A stretch of DNA of 64,000 nucleotides from CADCWN01 sp046328475 (GCA_046328475.1 JAXLWN010000015.1:44609-108608), one strand, 5' to 3'; positions 34,284 through 43,404 are shown, counted from the first letter of the stretch. The notes: generated from the letters alone by a model not told the origin. Translations and numbers: made by a program.

Positions 34284-35636
34284 ATGCTGCAAGGTCTCGC
34301 GGAGATTCGGAACATGCGGAACGTGCTGAGCGCGGTGGCGGTTGGCGTGGTCTCCGCCCTGGCCCTGACCTGGTTTTTCATGGATAAGTCCCCGGGGGGC
34401 ATGTACATCCTGGGGCTCGGTGCCACGGCAGCCGGAGTGGTTGGCTGGATTTATGGCCTCCGCTCGGTATCGGCGCGGCAACAGGCAGAGGATGCGCTGA
34501 GTGTGGCAATCGCCCAGGCGAGCGAGAAGGCCGAGAGCGAAGCCGCGCAGAACCAGATGCTCCAGCGCCAGATTGTGCAGCTGCTGGACGAGGTGAGCAG
34601 CGTGGCCGAGGGGAACCTGACGGTGCAGGCCGAGGTCCACGACGGCGCGCTCGGCGCGGTGGCCGACTCCTTCAACTACATGATCACCGAGCTGCGGCAG
34701 GTCATCGGGCGCGTCAACAACGCCACGCAGCAGGTGGGTGCCTCCAGCGACGAGATCCTGGCGACCGCCGACGTGCTCAGCCGCTCGGCGGAGCAGCAGG
34801 CGGCCAGGATCGCGGATACGTCCACCGCCGTCGAGGAGATGGCGGTCTCCATCCAGCAGGTGTCCGAGAACGCGGCGCTCTCGGCCCGCGTCGCCCGCGA
34901 GGCTCGCGCTTCCGCCGAGTCGGGAACCCAGGCGGTGGCCGCGACGATCGCCGGGATGGCGCGGGTGCGCCAGCAGGTGCAGGAAACGACCCGCAAGATC
35001 GAGCGCCTGGCGGCCTCGTCGCAAGAGATCGACAAGATCGTCGGCCTCATCCGCGACGTTGCCGACCAGACGCAGGTGCTGGCGCTGAACGCGGCCATCC
35101 AGGCCGCCGCCGCCGGTGAGCACGGGAAGGGCTTCGCGGTCGTGGCCGAGGAAGTGCGCCGCCTGGCTCAGCGCACCACGAATGCGTCGGGGCAAATCGC
35201 CTCGCTGGTCAAGGGCATCCAGGCCGAGACGAGCGAAGCAATCGCGGCCATGGACGAGGGGAACACCGAGGTGACCGCCGGTGCGGAGGTCGCCGAGGAA
35301 GCGGGCCAGAAGCTGGAGCAGATCGATGTCACGGCGACGCAGCTGGCGGAGCTGATCGAGGCGATCAGCCTGGCGGCGGAGCAGCAGGCGCGGGCGTCGG
35401 CGGGCATCGCCCGGGCGATGGGCGAGATCTCCAGCGTGACGACCAGCACCACCGCCGGTACTCAGCAGGCGGCGGCCTCCGTGGCCTCCCTCGCCGCTCT
35501 CGCCGACGACTTGCGCGCTTCCGTTGCAACCTTCCGCCTCAGCGTCGATGCGAGCGCGCGGCGGGGTGGGGCGCGCGGCGCGGCGCGGCCCGCCAGCAAT
35601 GGTGCCCGCCCGGCCTATGCCGGCGTGGGGGATTGA
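34284..35636 (+). CDS. Methyl-accepting receptor 3, no periplasmic sensor
   Basis: 450 residues; GGGGAGGA lies seven bases before the ATG. Two N-terminal membrane helices (VLSAVAVGVVSALALTWFF; MYILGLGATAAGVVGWIYGL) are joined by about ten residues, so no extracellular sensor exists. The HAMP is reduced to a short coiled coil, then comes the same spacer and signalling domain as receptors 1 and 2 (tip QTQVLALNAAIQAAAAGEHG). Such receptors sense membrane state, cytoplasmic cues, or act as array scaffold. The tail is Ala/Gly/Arg-rich. Confidence 0.92.
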   Translation: MLQGLAEIRNMRNVLSAVAVGVVSALALTWFFMDKSPGGMYILGLGATAAGVVGWIYGLRSVSARQQAEDALSVAIAQASEKAESEAAQNQMLQRQIVQLLDEVSSVAEGNLTVQAEVHDGALGAVADSFNYMITELRQVIGRVNNATQQVGASSDEILATADVLSRSAEQQAARIADTSTAVEEMAVSIQQVSENAALSARVAREARASAESGTQAVAATIAGMARVRQQVQETTRKIERLAASSQEIDKIVGLIRDVADQTQVLALNAAIQAAAAGEHGKGFAVVAEEVRRLAQRTTNASGQIASLVKGIQAETSEAIAAMDEGNTEVTAGAEVAEEAGQKLEQIDVTATQLAELIEAISLAAEQQARASAGIARAMGEISSVTTSTTAGTQQAAASVASLAALADDLRASVATFRLSVDASARRGGARGAARPASNGARPAYAGVGD

Positions 35637-35726
35637 CGAGTAACGAGTGATGAGTAACGAGTAACGAGGAGTGACGGCCACACTCATCACTCATCACTCA
35701 TCACTGACGACTGACGACTGGCGACT
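35636..35726. repeat. Heptamer tandem repeat hairpin before cheR
   Basis: GAGTAAC/GAGTGAT words (35638-35670) are mirrored by ACTCATC words (35681-35704) that grade into ACTGACG (to 35726), all at 7-base steps. It starts at the receptor 3 stop and ends 18 bases before the cheR ATG. Confidence 0.8.
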
Positions 35727-35744
35727 AGTTACGGGTAGGCGACG

Positions 35745-36641
35745 ATGCGGCAGGTTGGCGATACGCCCATCACGACGGCGAGCAAGCAGCGGTGGCGCAC
35801 TCCGCCCACCCCGGCGGCGCTCGATGCTGCCGAGGCGACGGAATGGGCGCTGGTGATCGCCGACCGGCTGGGGCTCTACTTCCCGCCGGAACGGCTGCAA
35901 TTCCTGACCGACCGGCTCTGGAGCCGCGTGCGGGAGCTCGGCCTCGGCAGTCCGGCGCTCTATCGCGCCTACCTGCTGAGCCATCCCCAGGAGTGGGATG
36001 TGCTGGCCGATGCGATCGTCGTCAACGAGAGCCGCTTCTTCCGCGAGGAGTCGCTCTTCCGGGCGCTGGCCGACCACATCCTGCCGCAGCATGTGCGGCG
36101 ACGGGACGCGGTTGGTGGGAAGCGGGAACTGGCGATCTGGAGCGCAGGATGCAGCACGGGCGAGGAGGCCTACACACTGGCGATGACCGCGCTGGAGACG
36201 CTGCCGCTGCCGTCCCTCTGGGACCTCCAGGTATTGGGGACCGACCTGGCCGAGAGCAATCTGCACCGGGCGCGCGAGGGGGTCTACGAGCCTCGCCGCC
36301 TGGAACGGTTGCCGCAGCCCTGGTTCGACCGCTACGTCGAGGAGTGCGGCGGGGGGCGGGTGCGCATGCGTGCCGCTGCCCGGGCGGTCACGACCTTCCG
36401 CCAGCACAATCTGTGCGGCGATCTCTGGCCGATCGGTCCGCAGGACGTGATCGCCTGTGTGAATGTGATCATCTATTTCCGGCGCGAGGACCAGTTGGGC
36501 GTCCTCAATCGGCTCTACGACACGTTGCGACCGGGCGGCTATCTGCTGGTCGGCGCGACGGAACTGCCGACGGTGCCGATCCGACCGGGCATCACGCCGC
36601 TGCGGGTTGGTGACGCGTTGGCCTATCACCGCGCGATCTGA
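35745..36641 (+). CDS. cheR: CheR-type receptor methyltransferase
   Basis: 298 residues. N-terminal helical domain, then NESRFFREE (family NETxFFR), the SAM loop WSAGCSTGEEAYTLAM, the acidic LGTDLAESNLHRAREGVYE, and DVIACVNVIIYF. In most CheR proteins the last motif is CRNVxIYF; here the Arg is Val. It should methylate glutamates on the three receptors using S-adenosylmethionine. No TPR or pentapeptide-binding extension is present. Corresponds to PilK in Pil-Chp systems. Ribosome site GGTAGG six bases before ATG. Confidence 0.93.
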   Translation: MRQVGDTPITTASKQRWRTPPTPAALDAAEATEWALVIADRLGLYFPPERLQFLTDRLWSRVRELGLGSPALYRAYLLSHPQEWDVLADAIVVNESRFFREESLFRALADHILPQHVRRRDAVGGKRELAIWSAGCSTGEEAYTLAMTALETLPLPSLWDLQVLGTDLAESNLHRAREGVYEPRRLERLPQPWFDRYVEECGGGRVRMRAAARAVTTFRQHNLCGDLWPIGPQDVIACVNVIIYFRREDQLGVLNRLYDTLRPGGYLLVGATELPTVPIRPGITPLRVGDALAYHRAI

Positions 36642-36644
36642 AGC

Positions 36645-36722
36645 GGTTCGGGGTTCGAGGTTCGCGGTTCAAGGTTTCAAGGTTCGAGAGCGCCAGGGCG
36701 TTGAAGCTCGAATCTTGAATCC
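36645..36722. repeat. Heptamer tandem repeat before cheA
   Basis: Six copies of GGTTCG(A/G/C) or GGTTCAA at 7-8-base steps (36645-36688) are mirrored imperfectly by GAAGCTCGAATCTTGAATCC (36703-36722). The cheA ribosome site follows 8 bases later. Confidence 0.75.
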
Positions 36723-36738
36723 CGACACGGAGGGGACA

Positions 36739-38001
36739 ATGTCCGGCAATGGCAACAACGGGATGGACGATCTCGCGGTCCTGGTTGAGAGCTTCGTCGA
36801 GGAGGTCAAGCCCTTTCTCGCCGGCATCCGCCGGGGCGTTGCCGGCATCTTCGCCATGCCGCGCGACTCGCAGGCGATCACGGCGGCGCGCAGCAATCTG
36901 GGCACCATCTCCGCCTCGGCGGTGATGCTCGATCTGCCGGCGGCGCGGCAGCTGGGCGAACTCGCCCAGCTGCTCGATGAGGCCTTCCAATCGGCGGAGC
37001 GCGGCGGTGTGCCCGACGAATCGCGCGGGCCGATGCTGGCGATGATCGATCACCTGGAGGAGCACCTCGACGGGTTGCTCACCGGCGACGATCGGGGCCG
37101 CGAGCGCCTCGACAATGTGTACCGGCTGTTGGAGCAGGTGCTCCAGACGGTTGAGGAGGCCGAGGCGGCACCCGCGCCGAACCTCGACATCTCGCTCGAT
37201 GATTTGCTGCTGACCCTGCAGCCGACGGCGATGCCCGCACCGGAGCCGCAGGCCGACCCGGCGCTGACCGGGGTGGTGGCCGACGAGCTGGTCGAGGAGC
37301 GGCGGCCGGGGACGCAGAACCTGGTCCTGCTCGCCGAGGAAGAGGTCGCGCCGATCGAGTGGGGCGAGAAGGAAGCGAAGCTCTGGGAGAAGCGCGGCTG
37401 GGACGAGAGCAAGGCGGCCTATGGCAACACGGGCTGGGTCTTCCTGGATGACGATGAGGATGGGCACACCCTCCGGGGCGCGAATCTGACGCTCCCGGCG
37501 GAAGGGGCGGCGCAGGCCGCGCGGCCCGCGCCGGAGCCGGTGGTCACGCCGGAGCAGGCGGCGCGTGGCATCGCGGCGGCACTGGGATCTGGCATGACCC
37601 CGGCCGAACTGTTCGCGAAGGCCTCCCGCTACGATTACGACTCCGACGAGACGATCAATGTCTCGTTGCCGATCGCGAGGTCGGCCGCACCGGAACCGGC
37701 GAGCACGGCTTCGCTGGCCGATCTTGCGCCCGGCGGGTCGGATAAGCTGTTGCTGCCGACGACGCCTGACGCGCCGGAGCCGGTTGAGACGGCGTCTCTC
37801 TCCACGGCGGCCCTGGCCGAGGTGGCCCCGGATGGTGCGGACAAGCTGCTGCTGCCGATGGCACCGGCGGCTGCGCCCGAGCCGGCCGGGACAGCCGAGC
37901 TGGTGCAGGAGGACGCGGACAAGGTGCTGTTGCCGACGGTGGAGGCGACGCCAGAGCCGGTTGGCACGGCGTCGCTCGCCGACCAGGCATCCGCAGGATG
38001 A
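36739..38001 (+). CDS. ChpA/PilL-type CheA, N-terminal part (gene 36739-42108, frameshifted linker)
   Basis: First 420 residues of the giant kinase, with GGAGGGG upstream. A degenerate Hpt-like helical bundle (FVEEVKPFLAGIRRGVAGIF; ARSNLGTISASAVM) lacks the phospho-His. From about residue 325 comes a Pro/Ala/Glu linker with repeated DK(L/V)LLP motifs about 30-40 residues apart. The frame meets a TGA at 37999-38001; the coding continues one base off (QDDKVLLPT, GADRVLLPT) until about 38188, then returns to this frame (DQVETYLALEP). The two shifts cancel, so one polypeptide of about 1789 residues is likely in the organism. Confidence 0.82.
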   Translation: MSGNGNNGMDDLAVLVESFVEEVKPFLAGIRRGVAGIFAMPRDSQAITAARSNLGTISASAVMLDLPAARQLGELAQLLDEAFQSAERGGVPDESRGPMLAMIDHLEEHLDGLLTGDDRGRERLDNVYRLLEQVLQTVEEAEAAPAPNLDISLDDLLLTLQPTAMPAPEPQADPALTGVVADELVEERRPGTQNLVLLAEEEVAPIEWGEKEAKLWEKRGWDESKAAYGNTGWVFLDDDEDGHTLRGANLTLPAEGAAQAARPAPEPVVTPEQAARGIAAALGSGMTPAELFAKASRYDYDSDETINVSLPIARSAAPEPASTASLADLAPGGSDKLLLPTTPDAPEPVETASLSTAALAEVAPDGADKLLLPMAPAAAPEPAGTAELVQEDADKVLLPTVEATPEPVGTASLADQASAG

Positions 38002-38256
38002 CAAGGTCCTGCTGCCGACCGCTGCGGTCGCGCCGGAGCCGGTCGCGACCGCGTCCCTGGTCGAGTCGGCACCGGAGGGCGCGGATCGGGTGCTCCTGCC
38101 GACGACAGCGGCGGCGGAGGGGACGGGCGCGCTGAGCATCGACGCGGATGGCCTGGAAGAGGCCGCCCTGCTGGCGCTCACCCCGATCAGGTCGAGACGT
38201 ATCTGGCGCTCGAACCGTCGGAGCAGCGGGCGTACCTGGAGGCGCGGCTCGGCGAG

Positions 38257-41200
38257 ATGTCCGACTTCGCCACCGAGCTGGGCCTGGAGGCCCAGGAGCA
38301 TGGCGGTGCCGATGAGGTGACCGACCTGATCGCGGCGCTGCCCAGCACGGGCGAATTGCTCGGCAAGCTGGCCGTCCCGGTCACCGCGAAGCTCGCCACC
38401 GACGCGGAGGGCGACCACGAGCCGCTGGCTCCGGCGAAGCGGCGGGCGCGGAAGAGCCGCCGTGGGGTGCTTCCCGCCGCGGCTGCGCCGAGCGAGGTCG
38501 ACACGGTGCTGCATGTTGACCCGTCGGGCGACGTGCCCGAGGTGGCCGTGGCTGAGCATGTAGCGCAAGCTGCCGACGCGCCGTCTGATGTTGCCTCGGT
38601 TGACGATCTGCTGCTGACCGAGTATCGCCCGGAGGAGTATGGCACGGGCGTGCTGGCCGGGCGCGGCGGAACCGACCTCTTGCCCAAGGGGCAGGGGACC
38701 GACCAACTGCTCCCCACCACCCCGGGGAGCGACTATCTGCTGCCGATTGAAGATGAGCAGCCCGCCGGGGAGGAGACGGCCTACGCCGCCGAATACGAAG
38801 AGGAAGGCGAGGACGAGAGCTTCCTCGATGCGCTGTTCGAGGAGGAGGGCGGGGCGGGCGTGAGCCAGGCGCAGGTCTCCTCGGCCTCCGACATGTTCTT
38901 CGACGACGACGAGGGGGAGATCGACCCGGCCTACAGCGCCATGCCCGATGTTTCCCCCGAGATCGAGGCGGCCTTCGCGCAGTTGAGCGATGCCGACATG
39001 TCAACCTTCCTCAGCCTTGACGGCGAGGCGGCGATGGCCTTCCTCCAGGCCCGCGCGAGCGGCGAGGCGCAGCCAGTTGCCGAGGTGCCGGTGGATGAGG
39101 TGGTCGCGGCACCGGTCGAGGTGCAGGCGGTGGCCGAGGTTGCCGACGAGGGCGAACTGGCGGAGAGCGACCTCCCCGAGATCGCCATCGACCAGGAGAT
39201 CCTCGAAGTCTTCCTGCTGGAGATGCAGGAGTTGCTGGCGGAGTGGGTGCGCACGGCGGGCCAACTCCGCGCGATGCCGAACGATGGCATGCTGATCGCC
39301 AACCTGCGGCGCGTGGCACACACCGTCAAGGGCGCGGCGCGGATGGTCGGCTTCCACGACCTGGGGACCATCGGCTGGCGCGTGGAGGAGGTGCTCGATC
39401 TGCTGGATGAGCGCGACCTCGCCGCCGCCCCGGCAGTGATGGACTTCGTGGACCGCAGCTACGCGCTGATCGAGCGCCTGAGCGCCGATACCAACGTGGC
39501 CCCGAGCACCTACGCGGCCGAATCGGCCGAACTCGACCGGCTGCATGAGGAACTCGCCGCCGCGATCAAGGCGGGCGAACTTGCTACAGCCGCCGAAGCA
39601 GCTCCCCGGAGCGAGGCGCAAGGCGAGGATCGCCTGGTCGCCGCCGGTGCGACCGGCGATGCGGGCGGCGACGAGGGGCAGGAGTACGGGGACGAGGAGA
39701 TCGACGACGAGTTGCTCGGGGTCTTCGTGCAGGAGGCCGACGACCACCTGGCGGCGTTCAACCGCGCGCTGGTGGCGCTCGACCGCAACCCGGCCGACAA
39801 CAGCCAGAAGCTGGAGGCCAAGCGTGTCGTCCACACGCTGAAGGGTGCCTCGGCGGCGCTCGGCTACCCGGTGACCGCCGCGCTCTGCCACAGCATTGAG
39901 GACCTCTTCGAGCAGCTGGACTCGACCGGCCGCCAGCCGTCGCGCGAGATGATGACCCTCTTCTTCGAGTCGGCGGAGACGCTGGAAGCGCTGATGGCGG
40001 GGATCACCGCCGGGCGCGGCGAGAATGCCGCGCAGGCCGCCCCGTTGCGCGCTCGCTACGCCGCCTTCCTGAAGGGCGAGCCGGTGGCGCAGCAGGACAC
40101 GGTGGTGCAGCAGGCCCCGGTGGCCGGGGCGGAGGGTGCGCCGCAGCGTGGCGGCGAGGCGACGGCGCGCAGTGTGCGCGTGGACATCGCCCACCTCGAC
40201 AACCTGCTCAACCTCGTCGGCGAGCTGGTGATCAACCGCACCAGCCAGGAGCAGCACCTGGAGCGGCTGGGCCGCACGGTGAACGAGCTGCTGCTGAGCG
40301 TCGATCGCCTGCGCCGCGTCGGCTTCCAGTTGGAGAGCCGCTACGAGGTTGCCGAACTGCTGCGTGGCGACCAGCGTCACACGACCGGCGATTCGCGGCC
40401 CGCCTCGGCGGGGACCCCGGCGGGTGGTAGTCGGCTGCGGCTCCTCTCGCCGCAGGGTGGCGAGGAGGAGGAATTCGACTCGCTGGAGATGGACCGCTAC
40501 ACCGAGCTGCACCGCATCTCGCGCGAACTGGTCGAGATCGCCGCCGACATCAACACGGCGGGGACGGAACTCGACGGGCTCTACGACAACTTCGACCAGA
40601 CGCTGTCGCGCCAGAGTCGCATCGCGACCGACCTGCAAGACCGGATGATGGAGGTCCGCCTGGTGCCGATCTCCACGCTCGCCGCGCGCCTCTACCGCGC
40701 GGTGCGCGGCGTCGCGCAGCGGCGCAGCCGCGCGGTGGAGCTGGTGATCGAGGGCGAGACGGTCGAGATCGACAAGGTGCTGCTGGAGGAGATCACCGAC
40801 CCGCTGCTGCACCTGGTGCGCAACGCGGCCGACCACGGCATCGAGTCGCCGCAGGACCGGCGGGCGAAGGGCAAGGCGGCGGGTGGCACGATCAGGCTCA
40901 CCGCCGCGCGCGAAGGGAACGAGGCGGTCATCCGCGTCAGCGACGATGGCGCGGGCATCGACCTCGACCGGGTGCTGGAGAAGGCGGTCGCGCGCGGCGT
41001 GGTGCGCAACCGCGACGGCATGACGCGCGAGCAGATCCTGGACCTGATCTTCCTGCCGGGCTTCAGCACCAGCGCCTCGGTGAGCGACATCTCCGGGCGC
41101 GGCGTGGGGCTGGACGTGGTGCGCACGAATGTCCGCCGCCTGAAGGGCACCATCGACGTGGAGTCGACGCCCGGACTCGGCACGACCTTCACCATCCGCC

Positions 41201-42108
41201 TGCCGATCATGCTCGCGGTGACCCGCGCGCTGCTCATCCGGTCTGGGGCGCAGACCTTCGCGATTCCGCTGCCGGTGGTCGAGCAAGTGGCCTTCTTCCG
41301 CAAGGAGCAGGTCAGCACGGTGGGCGGTGGCGACCTCTTCGACCTGGGCGGCGAGACCTACCCGGTGGTCTACCTCAGCCGGGCGCTCGGCCTGACCGAC
41401 ACCAGCGAGACGCTGTCGGCGGGCGCGCGGGCGCTGATCGTCGGCAACATCGACCGGCGGATCGCGCTGGTGGTGGACGAGCTGGTCGGGCAGCAGGAAA
41501 TCGTGGTCAAGCAGCTCGGCCGCCACTTGCAGTCGGTGGCGGGCGTGGCGGGTGCCACCATCCTCGGGAATGGCCAGGTGGTGCTCATCCTCAACGTGCT
41601 CGACCTGATCGGCGACCGGCGCGCGGTGCGCCCGGCCTCCGGGCGGTCGTCGGTGGACGTGGCGGTGGCGCAGCCGCAGCCGTTGCGCCCGATCGGCGCG
41701 GCGCGCGGGCCGGAAGGGCCGCGCGTGGCGATGATCGTGGACGACTCGCTGAGCGTGCGCCGCGTGCTGACCCGCACGCTGGAGCGCGACGGCTGGCAGG
41801 TGGTCGGCGCGAAGGACGGCGTCGAGGCGCTGGAGATGCTGGCCTGGGCGAATCCGCGCGTGATGGTGCTCGACATCGAGATGCCGCGCATGGATGGCTA
41901 CGAGCTGACGAGCCTCATCCGCAACCACCCGGACTACCACGACCTGCCGATCGCGATGCTGACCTCGCGCGCTGGCGAGAAGCACCGGCGCAAGGCGTTC
42001 GACCTGGGCGTGACGGCCTACCTGGTCAAGCCGTTCGAGGAGACCGACCTGCTGCGCACGGTGCGCGAACTGAGCATGACCGCGCGCCAGGCGCGGGACG
42101 CGGGATAG
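38257..42108 (+). CDS. ChpA/PilL-type CheA hybrid histidine kinase, main part
   Basis: Numbering from 36739: an acidic linker with more xDxLLP motifs (GTDLLPK, GTDQLLP, GSDYLLP), Hpt with His ~861 (AHTVKGAARMVG), Hpt with His ~1032 (VHTLKGASAALG), dimerisation domain (LDNLLNLVGELVINR), ATPase with N box HLVRNAADHG, DDGAGI and SGRGVGLDVV, a CheW domain (FAIPLPVVEQV) and a C-terminal receiver with phospho-acceptor Asp ~1712 (VMVLDIEMPRMDGYE). It phosphorylates the PilG/PilH-like regulators and probably its own receiver in response to the receptors upstream. The frame is open from before 38257, where an internal ATG gives the stated start; true translation comes from 36739. Confidence 0.93.
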   Translation: MSDFATELGLEAQEHGGADEVTDLIAALPSTGELLGKLAVPVTAKLATDAEGDHEPLAPAKRRARKSRRGVLPAAAAPSEVDTVLHVDPSGDVPEVAVAEHVAQAADAPSDVASVDDLLLTEYRPEEYGTGVLAGRGGTDLLPKGQGTDQLLPTTPGSDYLLPIEDEQPAGEETAYAAEYEEEGEDESFLDALFEEEGGAGVSQAQVSSASDMFFDDDEGEIDPAYSAMPDVSPEIEAAFAQLSDADMSTFLSLDGEAAMAFLQARASGEAQPVAEVPVDEVVAAPVEVQAVAEVADEGELAESDLPEIAIDQEILEVFLLEMQELLAEWVRTAGQLRAMPNDGMLIANLRRVAHTVKGAARMVGFHDLGTIGWRVEEVLDLLDERDLAAAPAVMDFVDRSYALIERLSADTNVAPSTYAAESAELDRLHEELAAAIKAGELATAAEAAPRSEAQGEDRLVAAGATGDAGGDEGQEYGDEEIDDELLGVFVQEADDHLAAFNRALVALDRNPADNSQKLEAKRVVHTLKGASAALGYPVTAALCHSIEDLFEQLDSTGRQPSREMMTLFFESAETLEALMAGITAGRGENAAQAAPLRARYAAFLKGEPVAQQDTVVQQAPVAGAEGAPQRGGEATARSVRVDIAHLDNLLNLVGELVINRTSQEQHLERLGRTVNELLLSVDRLRRVGFQLESRYEVAELLRGDQRHTTGDSRPASAGTPAGGSRLRLLSPQGGEEEEFDSLEMDRYTELHRISRELVEIAADINTAGTELDGLYDNFDQTLSRQSRIATDLQDRMMEVRLVPISTLAARLYRAVRGVAQRRSRAVELVIEGETVEIDKVLLEEITDPLLHLVRNAADHGIESPQDRRAKGKAAGGTIRLTAAREGNEAVIRVSDDGAGIDLDRVLEKAVARGVVRNRDGMTREQILDLIFLPGFSTSASVSDISGRGVGLDVVRTNVRRLKGTIDVESTPGLGTTFTIRLPIMLAVTRALLIRSGAQTFAIPLPVVEQVAFFRKEQVSTVGGGDLFDLGGETYPVVYLSRALGLTDTSETLSAGARALIVGNIDRRIALVVDELVGQQEIVVKQLGRHLQSVAGVAGATILGNGQVVLILNVLDLIGDRRAVRPASGRSSVDVAVAQPQPLRPIGAARGPEGPRVAMIVDDSLSVRRVLTRTLERDGWQVVGAKDGVEALEMLAWANPRVMVLDIEMPRMDGYELTSLIRNHPDYHDLPIAMLTSRAGEKHRRKAFDLGVTAYLVKPFEETDLLRTVRELSMTARQARDAG

Positions 42109-42114
42109 ACGAGA

Positions 42115-42226
42115 GCGTAAGTCGTAAGTCGTAAGTCGTAAGAGCCTTACTTCTGGCTGGTGGCCTGAAGATCAGGCACGAGCCTCGCGAAGTCCTCTTA
42201 CGACTTACGACTTACGGCTCACGACT
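42115..42226. repeat. Heptamer tandem repeat hairpin between cheA and cheB
   Basis: Four copies of GTAAGTC (42117-42144) are mirrored by CTTACGA words (42195-42226), able to close a long hairpin with the small inner stem GCCTGA-AGA-TCAGGC near 42163-42177. It ends 14 bases before the cheB GTG. Confidence 0.8.
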
Positions 42227-42240
42227 AAATACGAGGCTTC

Positions 42241-43404
42241 GTGACCAAGACTTCCACCCCTCCGCTGCCGGTGCTGCTGCTGACCTCCTCGCCGCTGTTG
42301 CGCGAGGAGGTGAAGCGCGTGCTGGCGGCCCCGGCGGAGGGGGTGGGCGGGGTGGAGCTGCGGGTGTGCGAGCCGCGCGAGCGGGACTATGCGCAGATGA
42401 TGGCGAATCACCGGCCGGGCGTGGTGCTGGTGCCGGTGGACGATGCGCCGGGCAAGGAGTTGCGCCAGAGCCGCGAACTGCTGCTGGTCGCGAGGCTGGT
42501 GCAGGAGTGGCGGGTGCCGACGCTGGTTCTCGGGCTGCGGCCGGGGGAGGATGCGAACGTCGAGAAGGCGGCGATCCGGGCCTGCCGGTCGGTGGGGGCC
42601 GTGGGCTATCTGCCGCGCGAGCGGTGGTCGGGTGACGACGGGACGCCCCTGCGCGCCAAGCTCGGCGCGGCGTCGCGGGTGAAGGTGTTGCGCCCGCTGA
42701 GCGGCGGCACGGGCGACCTGCCGCCGATTCGCGAGCGGCGGGAGCGCTCGCTGCTGCCCTCGGCCACAGCCGACGGATCGATCGTGGTGGTCGGGTCGTC
42801 GGCGGGGGGGCCGGATGCGTTGCGCGAGTTTTTGCGCGGGCTGCCGCCGCAACTCCCCGCGCCGCTGCTCTTCATCCAGCACATCCCGCCCGCGTTTGCC
42901 CCGGCGCTGGCGCTCGACCTGAGCCGCATGACGCCGTACCAGGTGCGGATGGCGGCGGTGGGGGACGATCTGGTGCCGGGGCGCGCGTACCTCGCCCCCG
43001 GGCGGCAGGCGCTGACGATCGTCGGGGGGCGCGTCACCGACATGAGCGAGGCGGAGGAGAACGGCGTCCACGGGCAGGCGATCGATCGGACGATGGAGAG
43101 CGTCGCCGCCTGCTACGGATCGAAGACGATCGGCGTGATTCTGAGCGGCATGGGCGAGGATGGCGTGCAGGGCCTCCGGGCGATTAAGGGGCGCGGGGGG
43201 ACGACCTATGGGCAGGACGAGGCGAGTTGCCACGTCTACGGCATGCCGCGCCGCGCCGCCGAGCTGCAACTGCTGGACTACACCGCCCCGCCCGGCGCGA
43301 TCGGCGCGGCGATCGGGCGGTTATTCGGGCTCTCGGCCCTGCTCGCCGCCGCGGATGTGCCCGCCGACGAGCGCGTGGCGGCCGGGGCGACGCGCACGCC
43401 CTGA
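42241..43404 (+). CDS. cheB: CheB-type receptor methylesterase with a degenerate receiver
   Basis: 387 residues from GTG with GAGG five bases upstream. The C-terminal esterase has the full triad: S187 in VGSSAGG, H214 in IQHIPP and D307 in GMGEDG. The N-terminal ~125 residues fold like a receiver (VLLLTSSPLLREEV; PGVVLVPVDDAPG; TLVLGLRPGE) but lack the acidic pair and the phospho-acceptor Asp, so activity is probably not switched by CheA phosphate. It removes methyl groups added by CheR on the three receptors; ChpB is the Pil-Chp counterpart. Confidence 0.9.
   Translation: MTKTSTPPLPVLLLTSSPLLREEVKRVLAAPAEGVGGVELRVCEPRERDYAQMMANHRPGVVLVPVDDAPGKELRQSRELLLVARLVQEWRVPTLVLGLRPGEDANVEKAAIRACRSVGAVGYLPRERWSGDDGTPLRAKLGAASRVKVLRPLSGGTGDLPPIRERRERSLLPSATADGSIVVVGSSAGGPDALREFLRGLPPQLPAPLLFIQHIPPAFAPALALDLSRMTPYQVRMAAVGDDLVPGRAYLAPGRQALTIVGGRVTDMSEAEENGVHGQAIDRTMESVAACYGSKTIGVILSGMGEDGVQGLRAIKGRGGTTYGQDEASCHVYGMPRRAAELQLLDYTAPPGAIGAAIGRLFGLSALLAAADVPADERVAAGATRTP

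Noticed and set aside
39001..41985. Long minus-strand frame opposite cheA
   Set aside because: Same reason: Arg/His/Leu-rich antisense translation with no motif; cheA is unmistakable.
29069..42226. CRISPR arrays
   Set aside because: The repeat units are 7-9 bases without spacers, and no cas genes are present.
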